A stretch of DNA of 64,000 nucleotides from an uncultured Peptostreptococcus sp. (GCA_900759325.1 CAAEUW010000029.1:1-64000), one strand, 5' to 3'; shown: positions 18,335 to 27,349, counted from the first letter of the stretch. Program-made: numbers and translations. The notes: a model not told the origin generated them from the letters alone.

Positions 18335-19594
18335 CTACTCCAAAAAGAAGATTGTATCTTCTTTTACATCCTTCATGGATTCTATGATCATTGGTATATC
18401 AACTTTTTCTACATATCCAATAACATCCTCTACGGTCAACTTGCTACCAGATATATACTGGTTATATATAAAGTCAACATCTGAAACTATGGAATCTCCC
18501 ATGGCCTTCAAGGAGTTAATCAGGCTCTTTTTGGCATTATCTAGCTCTAGCTGGCTTATCCTTCCCTGCCTTGTATCCTCAAGTTCCTTCCTTATGAGGC
18601 ATAGTGCCTTATCGTAATTTTCTGCATCTATGCCTGAGCTTATAAACATAAGTCCCTTAGTCTTTTCTAGGTTAGAGGATGCATAATAGCATATGCTCTC
18701 CTTCTCCCTCACATTATTAAATAGCTTGGAGTGGGGACCGCCACCAAATATGCTGTTGGCAAGCATTAGACTATAGTATTTCTCATAGTCCATATAGTCC
18801 ACACCAGTCCTAAGACCTATTACTAGCTTTGCCTGGCTGGTCTCCATATCCTCTTCGAAATATTTAGTCCTAGTTGGCAAATATTTGTAGTCTTCTCTTA
18901 CTAATTTTTGAACATTTGTCCTTTCAAACTTGAACTTTCTGATACAAAGGTCTTTTACCTTGTCTTCATCAAAGTCACCCTCAACCATTATAAAAATCCT
19001 AGATGTTGATATGAGGTCCCTATATGTATCGTAAATATCCTTGGCGTCTATTGAGTCTAAGTCCTCAACATAACCAATATGGTCAATTGAATAAAGCTCA
19101 TCCTTGCACATGTGTTCTATACACCTCAGACTTGCATAGGTCCTCTTATCATTTATCTTTGAACTTATTTCTTCCTCAAGATTTTTCTTCTCTAGGTCTA
19201 GCATGTCTGGGTTTAACTGTCCATCAACCACTAGTGGATTTAATAGTATTTCACTGGCAAAGTTAATCACATCCTCAAAAACTGGCTGGTCAAGATACTT
19301 GTCTGATATAGTCAGTAGTTTGAGACTAGCAATTAGCTTTTCACCATGCTTAGTAAGACCTAGGTTCATAGACAGTCCATAAAGACTATCTAGTTTCTGA
19401 GATATGGCCTTCATGCTTGGATACTTATTGCTGGCAACCTGTAGAAGGTTTGTCAATAAAGAAAGTCTCGTAACCTCCTGCCTGTCGAGTTGCCTTTGGA
19501 AATATATAGAAATCAAATTAGATTTAAATTTTTTTGTCTTTACTAGACCTAGGGATAAGCCATCTCCTAGGTCTATAATATTCATCATTGTCAT
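18335..19594 (-). CDS. yfmF: M16-family peptidase-like protein without zinc motif, YfmF type
   Basis: This 419-aa protein has the same two-domain M16 fold as its neighbour yfmH. The region that should carry HxxEH reads LTNLLQVASNKYPSMKAISQ, with no histidines, so it is presumably the non-catalytic partner of a heterodimeric peptidase. The second half contains the conserved substrate-groove segment LMLANSIFGGGPHSKLFNNV and REKESICYYASS that is kept in non-catalytic M16 subunits. It lies 16 nt upstream of yfmH. RBS is AGGAAGG. Confidence 0.87.
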   Translation of the reverse strand: MTMMNIIDLGDGLSLGLVKTKKFKSNLISIYFQRQLDRQEVTRLSLLTNLLQVASNKYPSMKAISQKLDSLYGLSMNLGLTKHGEKLIASLKLLTISDKYLDQPVFEDVINFASEILLNPLVVDGQLNPDMLDLEKKNLEEEISSKINDKRTYASLRCIEHMCKDELYSIDHIGYVEDLDSIDAKDIYDTYRDLISTSRIFIMVEGDFDEDKVKDLCIRKFKFERTNVQKLVREDYKYLPTRTKYFEEDMETSQAKLVIGLRTGVDYMDYEKYYSLMLANSIFGGGPHSKLFNNVREKESICYYASSNLEKTKGLMFISSGIDAENYDKALCLIRKELEDTRQGRISQLELDNAKKSLINSLKAMGDSIVSDVDFIYNQYISGSKLTVEDVIGYVEKVDIPMIIESMKDVKEDTIFFLE

Positions 19595-19636
19595 TATCGT
19601 TACCTTCCTGGTGAATGGTCACCATATATCAAGGAT

Positions 19637-20092
19637 TTACTTCTTCACAAACCTGATATGACGTAGGGGTAGCCTATTTTCAATAGTATTACCAGATATG
19701 TTGATGCTATCAATATTGGCAATATCGTTCAAGGCCATTACATCTGTAATCTTGTTGTGGGCTATATTTAAAGACTCAAGCCTTCTCAAGAGTTCAAGTG
19801 GCCATATATCCTCCACCTGGTTTCTCTGGAAGTCAAGGATTTCAAGCTTACCACATTCCTTTAGTGGGGTAAGATCCTTTATCTCATTATTGGCCATATA
19901 TAGGAGTCTTAAATTCTTGGCATTTTGAATGCCCTCAATACTAGTAATTCCATAGTCATTAATATCCAATAGGTCAAACTTTTCCATCATATCAGGACTG
20001 ATTTCCTGACCATCAAAGGCAGGATCAATCTTTTCCCTGTAATTATCAATTATTGCTCTCTTAAAATTGTCACACTCAAACTTTACAAACAT
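19637..20092 (-). CDS. Cytosolic leucine-rich-repeat protein
   Basis: This 151-aa protein has no signal peptide or membrane span. From about residue 50 it contains four 22-residue leucine-rich repeats of the internalin type (units beginning LRLLYMANNEIKDLTPL, LEILDFQRNQVEDIWPL, LESLNIAHNKITDVMAL and IDSINISGNTIENRLPL). The N-terminal 45 residues are a charged cap. LRR proteins of this size usually bind other proteins, but the partner is unknown. It sits about 40 nt upstream of yfmF and 108 nt after ychF, all on one strand. RBS is GAGGTG. Confidence 0.8.
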   Translation of the reverse strand: MFVKFECDNFKRAIIDNYREKIDPAFDGQEISPDMMEKFDLLDINDYGITSIEGIQNAKNLRLLYMANNEIKDLTPLKECGKLEILDFQRNQVEDIWPLELLRRLESLNIAHNKITDVMALNDIANIDSINISGNTIENRLPLRHIRFVKK

Positions 20093-20200
20093 ATCTACAC
20101 CTCACATTGTTTATTGGGGCCTAGTTACTTCAATCCCCTTATTATTTCCACCTGATTATTTATATATTTCTAGCCCTAGACTAGTAATATTCAAATGACT

Positions 20201-21298
20201 TTACACGTTAAACTTAAATAGTATAACATCCCCGTCTTTTACTATATAGTCCTTGCCCTCGAGTCTTACCAGACCCTTTTCCTTGGCTGCAGACATAGTT
20301 CCATGCTCTATAAGGGCCTCATAGGCTATAGTTTCCGCCTTGATAAAACCTCTTTCAATATCTGAGTGAATTTTTCCACCAGCCTGAGGAGCCTTAGTAC
20401 CATTCTTTATAGTCCAAGCCCTGACCTCCTGTTCACCAGCAGTAAGGAAGGAAATCAAGCCTAATAGATGATAAGAGGACTTGATAAGTTTGTCTAGACC
20501 AGACTGGGATAGACCTAAAGTCTCTAGGAATTCAAGCTTTTCCTCTTCAGTTTCTAATTCTGATATTTCAGCCTCAATCTGGGCACAGATTACAACCACC
20601 TCAGAATTTTCAGTTGCAGCAAATTCCCTGACAGCCTTAACCATATCATTATTTACTCCATCATCAACTAGGTCGTCTTCTGAAACATTTGACACGTATA
20701 TTACCGGCTTTGAACTAAGCAGGTCCAATGACCTTACAAAGGCCCAATCATCATCTGACAGGTCCATTGTCCTTATGCTCTTGCCCTCTTCAAGAGTAGC
20801 CTTAACCTGGTTAAGTATATCTAATTCTCCCTGTAGGGTCTTATCAGCCTTCAGACCCTTAGTAGTCTTGGCTATTCTCCTGTCTAAAATTTCCATATCT
20901 GAGAAAATCAACTCAAGGTTTATAGTCTCTATATCTCTTAAAGAGTTGATTGAACCATCAACATGGACTACATTTGAGTCCTCAAAACACCTAACTACGT
21001 GAACTATGGCGTCAACCTCTCTTATGTTTGAAAGGAACTTATTACCAAGCCCTTCTCCCTTAGAAGCACCCTTGACCAGACCAGCTATATCGACAAATTC
21101 TATAGCTGTCTGGACAATCTTCTTTGAATTGTACAGGTCTTTTAGCTTGTTTAATCTATTGTCAGGAACTGATACCACACCCACATTTGGATCTATAGTA
21201 CAAAATGGGTAGTTGGCAGATTCAGCACCTGCCTGCGTAATTGCATTAAAAAGTGTACTCTTACCAACATTTGGTAAGCCTACTATACCTAATTTCAT
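20201..21298 (-). CDS. ychF: Redox-regulated ATPase YchF (Ola1 family)
   Basis: YchF is an Obg-related P-loop NTPase that prefers ATP and interacts with ribosomes. The P-loop is GLPNVGKST (residues 6-14), the G3 motif is DIAGLVKGASKGEGLGNKF, and the G4 position reads NVSE in place of NKxD, as expected for this ATP-specific family. A coiled-coil insertion (about 120-190) and a C-terminal TGS domain (about 280-365, RAWTIKNGTKAPQAGGKIH) complete it. Length 365 aa is standard. RBS is GGAGG; a stem-loop sits in the leader. Confidence 0.97.
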   Translation of the reverse strand: MKLGIVGLPNVGKSTLFNAITQAGAESANYPFCTIDPNVGVVSVPDNRLNKLKDLYNSKKIVQTAIEFVDIAGLVKGASKGEGLGNKFLSNIREVDAIVHVVRCFEDSNVVHVDGSINSLRDIETINLELIFSDMEILDRRIAKTTKGLKADKTLQGELDILNQVKATLEEGKSIRTMDLSDDDWAFVRSLDLLSSKPVIYVSNVSEDDLVDDGVNNDMVKAVREFAATENSEVVVICAQIEAEISELETEEEKLEFLETLGLSQSGLDKLIKSSYHLLGLISFLTAGEQEVRAWTIKNGTKAPQAGGKIHSDIERGFIKAETIAYEALIEHGTMSAAKEKGLVRLEGKDYIVKDGDVILFKFNV

Positions 21299-21641
21299 AA
21301 ATTTAACCTCCGAAGTATATTCTTAGCAAACAAATATATATCCAAATCCTTTTCTTAGGGAAAATATATTTGCTAAATTACATTATTCAACATCATATAT
21401 TATAACCTATAAGAGCCTTAAAATCAATCAAATGGGCATAAAATACATATTCAAACAAATATATGTATAGACACCTGACTCACCTTAAAATAAAACCTAT
21501 TAAATAGTGTCACAAATCCATCCTCTCTGTGTTATATTAATATAAAGAAAATTTTCTTGAGTTAATTTCTCAAACAAGATTTAAGTAAATTCTTGGATTC
21601 TATTTTGTTGATAGCTAGGCACCATCTTCTAGGAGGTATAT
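21299..21641. promoter_or_regulatory. Intergenic region between ychF and the ECF sigma gene
   Basis: This 343-nt stretch separates divergent genes. On the ychF side, TTAGCAAA at 21323-21330 pairs with TTTGCTAA at 21369-21376, a leader hairpin just upstream of the ychF RBS. On the sigma side there is an AT-rich TTATATTAATATAAAG near 21533-21548, a 14-bp perfect palindrome AAGAAAATTTTCTT at 21545-21558, and a small TTGAG/CTCAA hairpin at 21557-21573. I could not identify a convincing ECF-type promoter. No ORF is credible in it. Confidence 0.4.
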
Positions 21642-22154
21642 ATGAAGAATACGGACTTTGAAGAGATATACAAAAAATACCATAAGAACCTGCTCGTATA
21701 TGCCCTTTCCTTATGTGGTGACTACGATCTGGCCCAGTCTTTGGTTCAGGCCACCTTCACCAAGGCCTACCTTTCCTATAAGGGAGGTGGCAGTCTAAGA
21801 TTTTGGCTGTCCAAAGTCTTAAAAAATGAGTTTATAAACCACATACGGCATAGTTCACGTTATGTAGACGACCCTGACCTAATATTTGAGCGTTTATCTG
21901 GACCAGATAACCCTTTGGATATCCTTATAAAAGAGGAAAGCATGAGAGAGGTTGCCCATGCCATTACCCTCTTACCTAATAATTACAGGCTTGTCCTCAT
22001 GTACAGTATCTATATGCAGCTCAAGGATGAAGAAATTGCCGATATTATGAACACCAGCCCTGCCAACATTAGAAAGATTAGGTCTAGGGCCCGTCAAAGG
22101 CTAAAGGAAATTTTAATTGAAAGAAAATGGGGTGATAAGTATGAAGAAGATTGA
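21642..22154 (+). CDS. ECF-type RNA polymerase sigma factor
   Basis: This 170-aa extracytoplasmic-function sigma factor has region 2 at about residues 5-70 (YHKNLLVYALSLCGDYDLAQ, then FWLSKVLKNEFINHIRH) and region 4 at about 105-165 (LPNNYRLVLMYSIYMQLKDE followed by an HTH with NIRKIRSRARQRLKEIL). The next gene overlaps its end by 14 nt and encodes a membrane anti-sigma factor, the normal arrangement. ECF factors of this kind usually respond to envelope stress; the wall-synthesis genes around it fit that, but no target promoters were identified. RBS is AGGAGG 6 nt before ATG. Confidence 0.92.
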   Translation: MKNTDFEEIYKKYHKNLLVYALSLCGDYDLAQSLVQATFTKAYLSYKGGGSLRFWLSKVLKNEFINHIRHSSRYVDDPDLIFERLSGPDNPLDILIKEESMREVAHAITLLPNNYRLVLMYSIYMQLKDEEIADIMNTSPANIRKIRSRARQRLKEILIERKWGDKYEED

Positions 22155-23622
22155 TAAAAATATTGTTAATACTGATACTAGTAATACCACAAATGCTGAT
22201 ATGGAAAATATGGGCAAATCAAGTATTGATATAGATAATCTTGATAATGATATAGTTGAGAAGAGTCCTATTAATAAAGATTATGATGACAAGACCTCTT
22301 CCGACCCTGATGCAAAGACTGTAGACCATGCTATTGAAAGTTTTGAAGAATTTTTTAATGCAGGTCCTGACCAGATAGAATTGGAAGCCAAAATGGAAAA
22401 ACTTATTGATAAGGAAATCAAAAAAAGGATAGCAAGGACTACCAGGTCTGTCCTCCTAAAGACGGCTATACTTATCGTGGCCCTTCTCTTTATTATCAAC
22501 CCCATAGTCAAGTCCTTTTATCCAGACTTCTACACTATGGCTAATAGCGAGGAAAAAAACAAGCCCCTGTGGACTCAGGTTAAAAATCGGTACCTTAGTC
22601 CCCTCCTTTATGGTAACGATAAAAATTATACCAACCAGTACAGCGACCTAGCCAATATGGTCCACTCCTTCTATGCTACTACAGACCCTACAAGATACCT
22701 AACTAATGTAGATGTCCTTGATAAGCAGTTTGGGTCGTATAAATTTTACCTAGATACCGTTAACTACGATGAATCAACACTGCAAGCTGGAGATGAAGAT
22801 TTTGAGATCGACTATAAAAGGGGTAAAAAAATAATTGATTACAGCAAGCCAGGAAATACTATTAGTCTTAACTTATATGGTGGCTTTCTGGACAAGAAAG
22901 AATTGGTAGATAATGTTAAAAAACTACCTGATTCATCATATATATTTGCCTCAGTAGGTAGTAAGAACTTAATGTCTATAGCAGACCTCTTAAAAGAATT
23001 CGAAAAAACCTGGGGTATCATGCCTTTTTGGCTACGAGTGGTTGACCCAGCTAGCCATGACCTAATACAAAAGTCTCTTGCTGGCAAAGAGCTAACTTTC
23101 CCTACAGGCCAGCCAACTGATGACTACCTTGAGCTGGGCTTAAATACCATAACCCACTACCAGGTTAACAAGAAGCCTGCCAAGGACAAGGATACTGGCG
23201 AAACATATACTGATTTTGACTTAAAATATTTGAGTGATGATATCCATAGGCTGAACAAGGACCAGCTGAGAAAGAAGCTAAAAGATATTTATATGACTAA
23301 CCTAGATTTGATAGATAATAATAGGGACATATTTACTACTTTTAAGGATATTAATTTAACCCGTCCAGGAAGAGACCAATATTCTATTGCTTTCGGTTCA
23401 ATCTCAGATTTCACAGATAAAAGGGACAGGGATGAAAAGGGCAATATAATACCTGATAGCTTCGATATATACAAGAAAGACATAGGCAAGCAGGACGACC
23501 TAAAAACCAACCTATTTACTATCTACCTAAGCAAGGACCAGTTCTTAAAACTCCTAAATGAAGACTGGGTCTTTTCAGCCAATGTTATAAACTGTAAGTT
23601 ATCTAACTTCCCTAGCAAGTAG
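22141..23622 (+). CDS. Membrane anti-sigma factor (Sigma_reg_N/C-like)
   Basis: Likely partner of the ECF sigma factor. Of 493 aa, the first 95 are cytosolic and low in complexity (rich in Asn, Asp, Thr and Ser), followed by a short helical segment (EFFNAGPDQIELEAKMEKL) expected to bind the sigma factor. One membrane span lies at about 110-130. The remaining 360 residues are extracytoplasmic and include WGIMPFWLRVVDPA, reminiscent of the Sigma_reg_C domain of Firmicutes anti-sigma factors. I started at the ATG at 22141, preceded by GGGGTGATAAGT; an upstream frame extends into the sigma gene. The long disordered N-terminus is atypical. The sensed signal is unknown. Confidence 0.78.
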   Translation: MKKIDKNIVNTDTSNTTNADMENMGKSSIDIDNLDNDIVEKSPINKDYDDKTSSDPDAKTVDHAIESFEEFFNAGPDQIELEAKMEKLIDKEIKKRIARTTRSVLLKTAILIVALLFIINPIVKSFYPDFYTMANSEEKNKPLWTQVKNRYLSPLLYGNDKNYTNQYSDLANMVHSFYATTDPTRYLTNVDVLDKQFGSYKFYLDTVNYDESTLQAGDEDFEIDYKRGKKIIDYSKPGNTISLNLYGGFLDKKELVDNVKKLPDSSYIFASVGSKNLMSIADLLKEFEKTWGIMPFWLRVVDPASHDLIQKSLAGKELTFPTGQPTDDYLELGLNTITHYQVNKKPAKDKDTGETYTDFDLKYLSDDIHRLNKDQLRKKLKDIYMTNLDLIDNNRDIFTTFKDINLTRPGRDQYSIAFGSISDFTDKRDRDEKGNIIPDSFDIYKKDIGKQDDLKTNLFTIYLSKDQFLKLLNEDWVFSANVINCKLSNFPSK

Positions 23623-23665
23623 GTTGTAATATAAAAGTAATAGAAAATATATAAACAAAGATATA

Positions 23666-23708
23666 AGAAAGGCTACACACTTATACAATACAGGTGTGTA
23701 GCCTTTCT
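23666..23708. terminator. Bidirectional terminator between anti-sigma gene and murE
   Basis: A perfect 15-bp inverted repeat, AGAAAGGCTACACAC (23666-23680) against 23694-23708, with a 13-nt loop lies between convergent genes. Runs of A on the left and T on the right are weak but serve both directions. Confidence 0.85.
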
Positions 23709-23761
23709 CATATTTATTATTCATTGGCTATTATTATAGCCCCTATCATTCAACTTGTCTC

Positions 23762-25249
23762 TTAGGAATCCTGTCTATCCTTTACTATCTCAATAGCCTT
23801 TAGGACCTCTGCCTTTTCATCATAAAAGACTCTTTCACCATGTATTATCTGGTACTTTTCATGACCCTTGCCTGCAACTATGACCATGTCTCCCGGCTGG
23901 GCAATTTCTATTCCCTTTAGGATTGCCTGGGACCTGTCAACAATCTTTAGGACTTGACACTTAGAATCTACAAAGGACTCCTCAATATCATTGATAATAT
24001 TCATTGGATCTTCATCATCTGGGTTGTCTGTAGTTAGTATTGATATATCACACAGCTTGGCTGCAACATCTCCCAACTCCTTCCTACGTAGGACCGACCT
24101 TCCACCAATTGAACCAAAAACGCATATAAGCCTTCTTGGCTTGTACTTTAGTAGGGTTTCTAGGACATTTTCCAGGCTAACACCATTGTGGGCATAGTCT
24201 AGGACCACTGTTATATCAGGTATTGACGGTATAACTTCCACCCTACCATCCACCTGGGCAGTAGCCAAGGCTGACAGCATCTTGGTCTTATCTATACCCA
24301 GATAATTAGCTGTAGCAATAACTGCCAGGGCATTGTATACACTAAATTCACCTGGTGAGGCTATATGGGTCTGGGTAGGCTGACCATTTCTTATATACTT
24401 AAAGTCAACACCAAGACTGGTCTGAGTCCTAGTCAGGCTGATATCCTCCGCCCTATAATCACTAGGTTTCTTTATAGAAAAAGTTTCTATATCACAGGTC
24501 GCCTTGTCAATCATATATGAGGCATGATCGTCATCAATATTGATAATACCATGCCTGCATAGGGCAAATAGTCTGGACTTGCAATCCCTATAGTCTTCAA
24601 AAGTAGGATGTTCCTTAGGTCCTATATGGTCTGGTGATAGGTTGGTATATATACCAATATCAAAGTCAACATGGTTGACTCTTTCCATCATTAGGCCTCC
24701 TGAAGATACCTCCATGGCAACACACTTGACCCCTGCATCTACCATCTCCCTAATCGTCTTGTGGAGTTCGTATGATTCAGGCGTAGTATTTATTGTTTTT
24801 CCTGCATAGTCATTGTAGAAGACTCCATTTGTTCCAATCACACCTGTATTTAGGCCTGACTTGGTTAGGACTGACCTAAGGTAATTAGTTATGGTAGTCT
24901 TGCCTTTGGTGCCAGTAACACCGATAACCTTTAGGTCTTTAGAAGGATTTCCAAAAAAGTTGGCTGATATATGAGATAGGCAGTTCCTACTGTCATCAAC
25001 TATTATCATAATGGCATCCTCTGCCAGGTCCATATTATCATTTACTACAAATGCCCTACAACCCTTTTGGTAGGCTGAGTCTACATACTTATGTCCGTCT
25101 ACTGTTTCTCCCTTGATGGCTACAAATATCCCATTTTTTCTTGCCTTTCTGGAATCGTAGCATATGTTGTCTATCTCACATTCTTTTAGCTGGTCCATAT
25201 CCCTGTTTGAAATATATTCCAGGCCTGCGAGTAATTCACTAAGTTTCAT
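23762..25249 (-). CDS. murE: UDP-MurNAc-L-Ala-D-Glu ligase MurE, probably not DAP-specific
   Basis: MurE adds the third amino acid of the peptidoglycan stem. Mur-ligase motifs: CYDSRKARKNGIFVAIKGE, P-loop GTKGKTT (about 114-120), YTNLSPDHIGPKEHPTFEDY in the centre and GKGHEKYQ near the C terminus. The residue-selecting loop reads TTDNPDDEDP at about 405-414: the meso-diaminopimelate enzymes have DNPR here, and the arginine is replaced by Asp. That argues for L-Lys or L-Orn rather than DAP. Upstream genes for aspartate racemase and D-aspartate ligase fit a Lys/Orn-D-Asp bridge. Gap to racD is 24 nt. Length 495 aa. Confidence 0.93.
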   Translation of the reverse strand: MKLSELLAGLEYISNRDMDQLKECEIDNICYDSRKARKNGIFVAIKGETVDGHKYVDSAYQKGCRAFVVNDNMDLAEDAIMIIVDDSRNCLSHISANFFGNPSKDLKVIGVTGTKGKTTITNYLRSVLTKSGLNTGVIGTNGVFYNDYAGKTINTTPESYELHKTIREMVDAGVKCVAMEVSSGGLMMERVNHVDFDIGIYTNLSPDHIGPKEHPTFEDYRDCKSRLFALCRHGIINIDDDHASYMIDKATCDIETFSIKKPSDYRAEDISLTRTQTSLGVDFKYIRNGQPTQTHIASPGEFSVYNALAVIATANYLGIDKTKMLSALATAQVDGRVEVIPSIPDITVVLDYAHNGVSLENVLETLLKYKPRRLICVFGSIGGRSVLRRKELGDVAAKLCDISILTTDNPDDEDPMNIINDIEESFVDSKCQVLKIVDRSQAILKGIEIAQPGDMVIVAGKGHEKYQIIHGERVFYDEKAEVLKAIEIVKDRQDS

Positions 25250-25273
25250 TTAGTCCACCCCTATTTCTACCAA

Positions 25274-25993
25274 CTAGATTTGATAGTCGTCTTTTAGTTT
25301 TCTACCTGCCTTTAATATAGTTGTCATGGCTAGGACCTCTGAGGAATCTACAAAAAAGTCATTAGGCAGCTTTTCATCCTTTTTAATAATGGATAGTTCT
25401 GTACATCCAAGTATGGCACAGTCACAGCCCTCAGACTTTAGGACTCCTACAATCCTGTTAAATTGGTCCATGTCTGCCTTCTTACCTGCCTTAACCTGAC
25501 CGTAGATTATATCCATTACCATATCCTGAACTGGCTCAGTCGGTACATAGTAGTCCACTGAATGTTTGGCACACATGTCCTGATAAAGACCAGTCCTTAT
25601 ATTACCAGTCGTTGCCAGTATCCCTATCTTCCTGTGGCCCTGTTTTTTTGCATGAACCACCGTTTCTTCTATCATGTTAATCAGGGGTATACCTAGCCCT
25701 TCTACAATAGCATTGTAGAAGTAATGGGCAGTATTACATGTTAGGACTAAAAAGTCCGCCCCAGCTGCCTCTAATCTTTTTGCATCTCTAACTATATAGT
25801 CGAGTGGACTATCATCAGATGATCCAAGTATATAGGCAGTCCTATCAGGAGTAGTTGCCCTATTCATAATTATCATGTCTAGGTGGTCCTGGTCCCTCTT
25901 AGCCTCTGTCATTTCGACTACCATATCGTAGAAGTAGACAGTTGCCATAGGTCCAAGTCCTCCCAATACACCAACTGTTTTATCTTTCTTCAT
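25274..25993 (-). CDS. racD: Aspartate racemase
   Basis: This 239-aa PLP-independent racemase of the Asp/Glu racemase family interconverts L- and D-aspartate using two cysteines. Both are present: Cys86 in VLTCNTAHYF and Cys197 in ILGCTELSII. The N-terminal GGLGPMATVYFYDM and PDRTAYIL blocks are typical of aspartate rather than glutamate racemases. It lies between murE and a D-aspartate-ligase-like gene, with gaps of about 24 nt, so it probably supplies D-Asp for the peptidoglycan bridge. The gene symbol is by analogy. RBS is CGGAGA. Confidence 0.86.
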   Translation of the reverse strand: MKKDKTVGVLGGLGPMATVYFYDMVVEMTEAKRDQDHLDMIIMNRATTPDRTAYILGSSDDSPLDYIVRDAKRLEAAGADFLVLTCNTAHYFYNAIVEGLGIPLINMIEETVVHAKKQGHRKIGILATTGNIRTGLYQDMCAKHSVDYYVPTEPVQDMVMDIIYGQVKAGKKADMDQFNRIVGVLKSEGCDCAILGCTELSIIKKDEKLPNDFFVDSSEVLAMTTILKAGRKLKDDYQI

Positions 25994-26017
25994 GTTTTTC
26001 TCCGTTTATATTTATAG

Positions 26018-27235
26018 CTAGTATTTCTTACAATACTTGTTGAATTTCTTTTTCTGGTTTAAGCCATACAAGAATAGGTATAGCCTTCTCTTGAAGTTGC
26101 CCTTCAAGTCATAGTCATATCCAAATGAGCTCGCCGACTTGCCCTGGGCTACAAGGTCCTTACACCTCTTAACCAAGGACTTGTCCTTTACAAAGTCATA
26201 TACTACTGAATTCGGTATTACATGCCAGTAGAAAGGGTCCTTTTGTATTTTAAGGTCCATTTCCTTATTGTATATCCTGTCCTCTACTACATACCTGGCT
26301 ATGTTATTACCGCTAGATGTTACATAGAAGTTACTCCTACCCTGTCTAAGATTTATTTCAAATACCTTAAACTTGCCATCCCTGTCATCATACTTGATAT
26401 CGAAATTTGAGAAGCCCACATAGCCAATCTTTTCTAGGAAGGCCTTGTACTTTTCCATCAATTCCTCTTCATATTCTGTAATGATGGCCGCATGGTTGCC
26501 TATTCCCTTAGGTGTGTGTTCCTCTAAAAGAACATGTCCTAGGCACATCATCTTTACCTTGGCATTCTGGTCTGAATAGCATGTCAAGACCCTCATGTGG
26601 TCGTCCTCACCAGGTATAAAATCCTGTATAATCATACTCTTTTCATAACCATGCGAGTATACATCGGATATTATCTGGTTGAACTCCTCTTCACTATGGG
26701 CTACATATGCCTTGTTCATACCCTCAAAAGGGTTCTGGAAGAAGGATATACTGTCAGATGCCTTTACTATGACCGGATACATAAATCCAAAGTCCCTAGT
26801 TTGGTCACCTTTGTTGTATATGTATGTCTTAGGATAGTCCAAGCCATACTCTTCACATACTGCATAGAAAGATTCCTTTTCAACCAGCCTATTTTTTAGG
26901 TCTGCATCAATATAAGGAAGTACAAAGGCATCCTTTAGCTGGTCCTTCTTATCAATTATCAGCTCGGCATATTCGTCAGTACATCCCATAAGTATAAGTT
27001 TTACATCTGCAGGATGTTTTTTTGCTTCTTCTAATAGTATATCGACAAACCTGTCAGGGTCTGTAATATCTGGAGTCACCCTAAAGTCTATTATCTTACT
27101 GTCCTTAGTCGCCCCTAAGTAGTACCTACCAAAGGCAATTGACTTTAATCCATATTCCTCGTGGAAGGCCCTTGCTACACTGTAACAATTAAGGTCACCA
27201 CCACATAAAATTGGTTGTATTTTTATTCTTTCCAT
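26018..27235 (-). CDS. aslA: D-aspartate ligase-like ATP-grasp enzyme
   Basis: This 405-aa ATP-grasp protein resembles, from memory, the Enterococcus faecium D-aspartate ligase Aslfm, which attaches D-Asp to the lysine side chain of UDP-MurNAc-pentapeptide. Shared-looking blocks are MIIQDFIPGEDDHMRVL (about 201-217), MMCLGHVLLEEHTPKGIGNH (about 229-248) and the metal-binding VFEINLRQGRSNFY (Glu293, Asn295, Arg297). N-terminal and central ATP-grasp domains are at about 1-115 and 120-310. It is the first gene of aslA-racD-murE, with its own promoter. That E. faecium also pairs ligase and racemase supports the call. Substrate specificity is not proven. RBS is GAGGTG. Confidence 0.85.
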   Translation of the reverse strand: MERIKIQPILCGGDLNCYSVARAFHEEYGLKSIAFGRYYLGATKDSKIIDFRVTPDITDPDRFVDILLEEAKKHPADVKLILMGCTDEYAELIIDKKDQLKDAFVLPYIDADLKNRLVEKESFYAVCEEYGLDYPKTYIYNKGDQTRDFGFMYPVIVKASDSISFFQNPFEGMNKAYVAHSEEEFNQIISDVYSHGYEKSMIIQDFIPGEDDHMRVLTCYSDQNAKVKMMCLGHVLLEEHTPKGIGNHAAIITEYEEELMEKYKAFLEKIGYVGFSNFDIKYDDRDGKFKVFEINLRQGRSNFYVTSSGNNIARYVVEDRIYNKEMDLKIQKDPFYWHVIPNSVVYDFVKDKSLVKRCKDLVAQGKSASSFGYDYDLKGNFKRRLYLFLYGLNQKKKFNKYCKKY

Positions 27236-27320
27236 TAACTACACCTCGTTTATCTTCAATCTATTCAAATTCATCTATAGCATATATATACATACTTAAA
27301 AGCTGATATATACAATAAAT

Positions 27321-27349
27321 ATAATAACTTAAAATGGTATTATATGCAA
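27321..27349 (-). promoter_or_regulatory. Predicted sigma-A promoter of aslA-racD-murE
   Basis: TTGCAT (-35, 27344-27349) and TATTAT (-10, 27321-27326) with a 17-nt spacer on the minus strand, about 85 nt ahead of the aslA start. It lies just downstream of tandem terminators for the preceding gene, so this operon begins here. Confidence 0.6.

Noticed and set aside
20481..21002. 173-aa plus-strand open frame in ychF
   Set aside because: Antisense to ychF, Ser-rich translation and no support beyond length.
25274..25993. Glutamate racemase (MurI) instead of aspartate racemase
   Set aside because: The GGLGPMAT start and PDRT block fit aspartate racemases, and the neighbour is a D-aspartate ligase; MurI would carry a different N-terminal signature.
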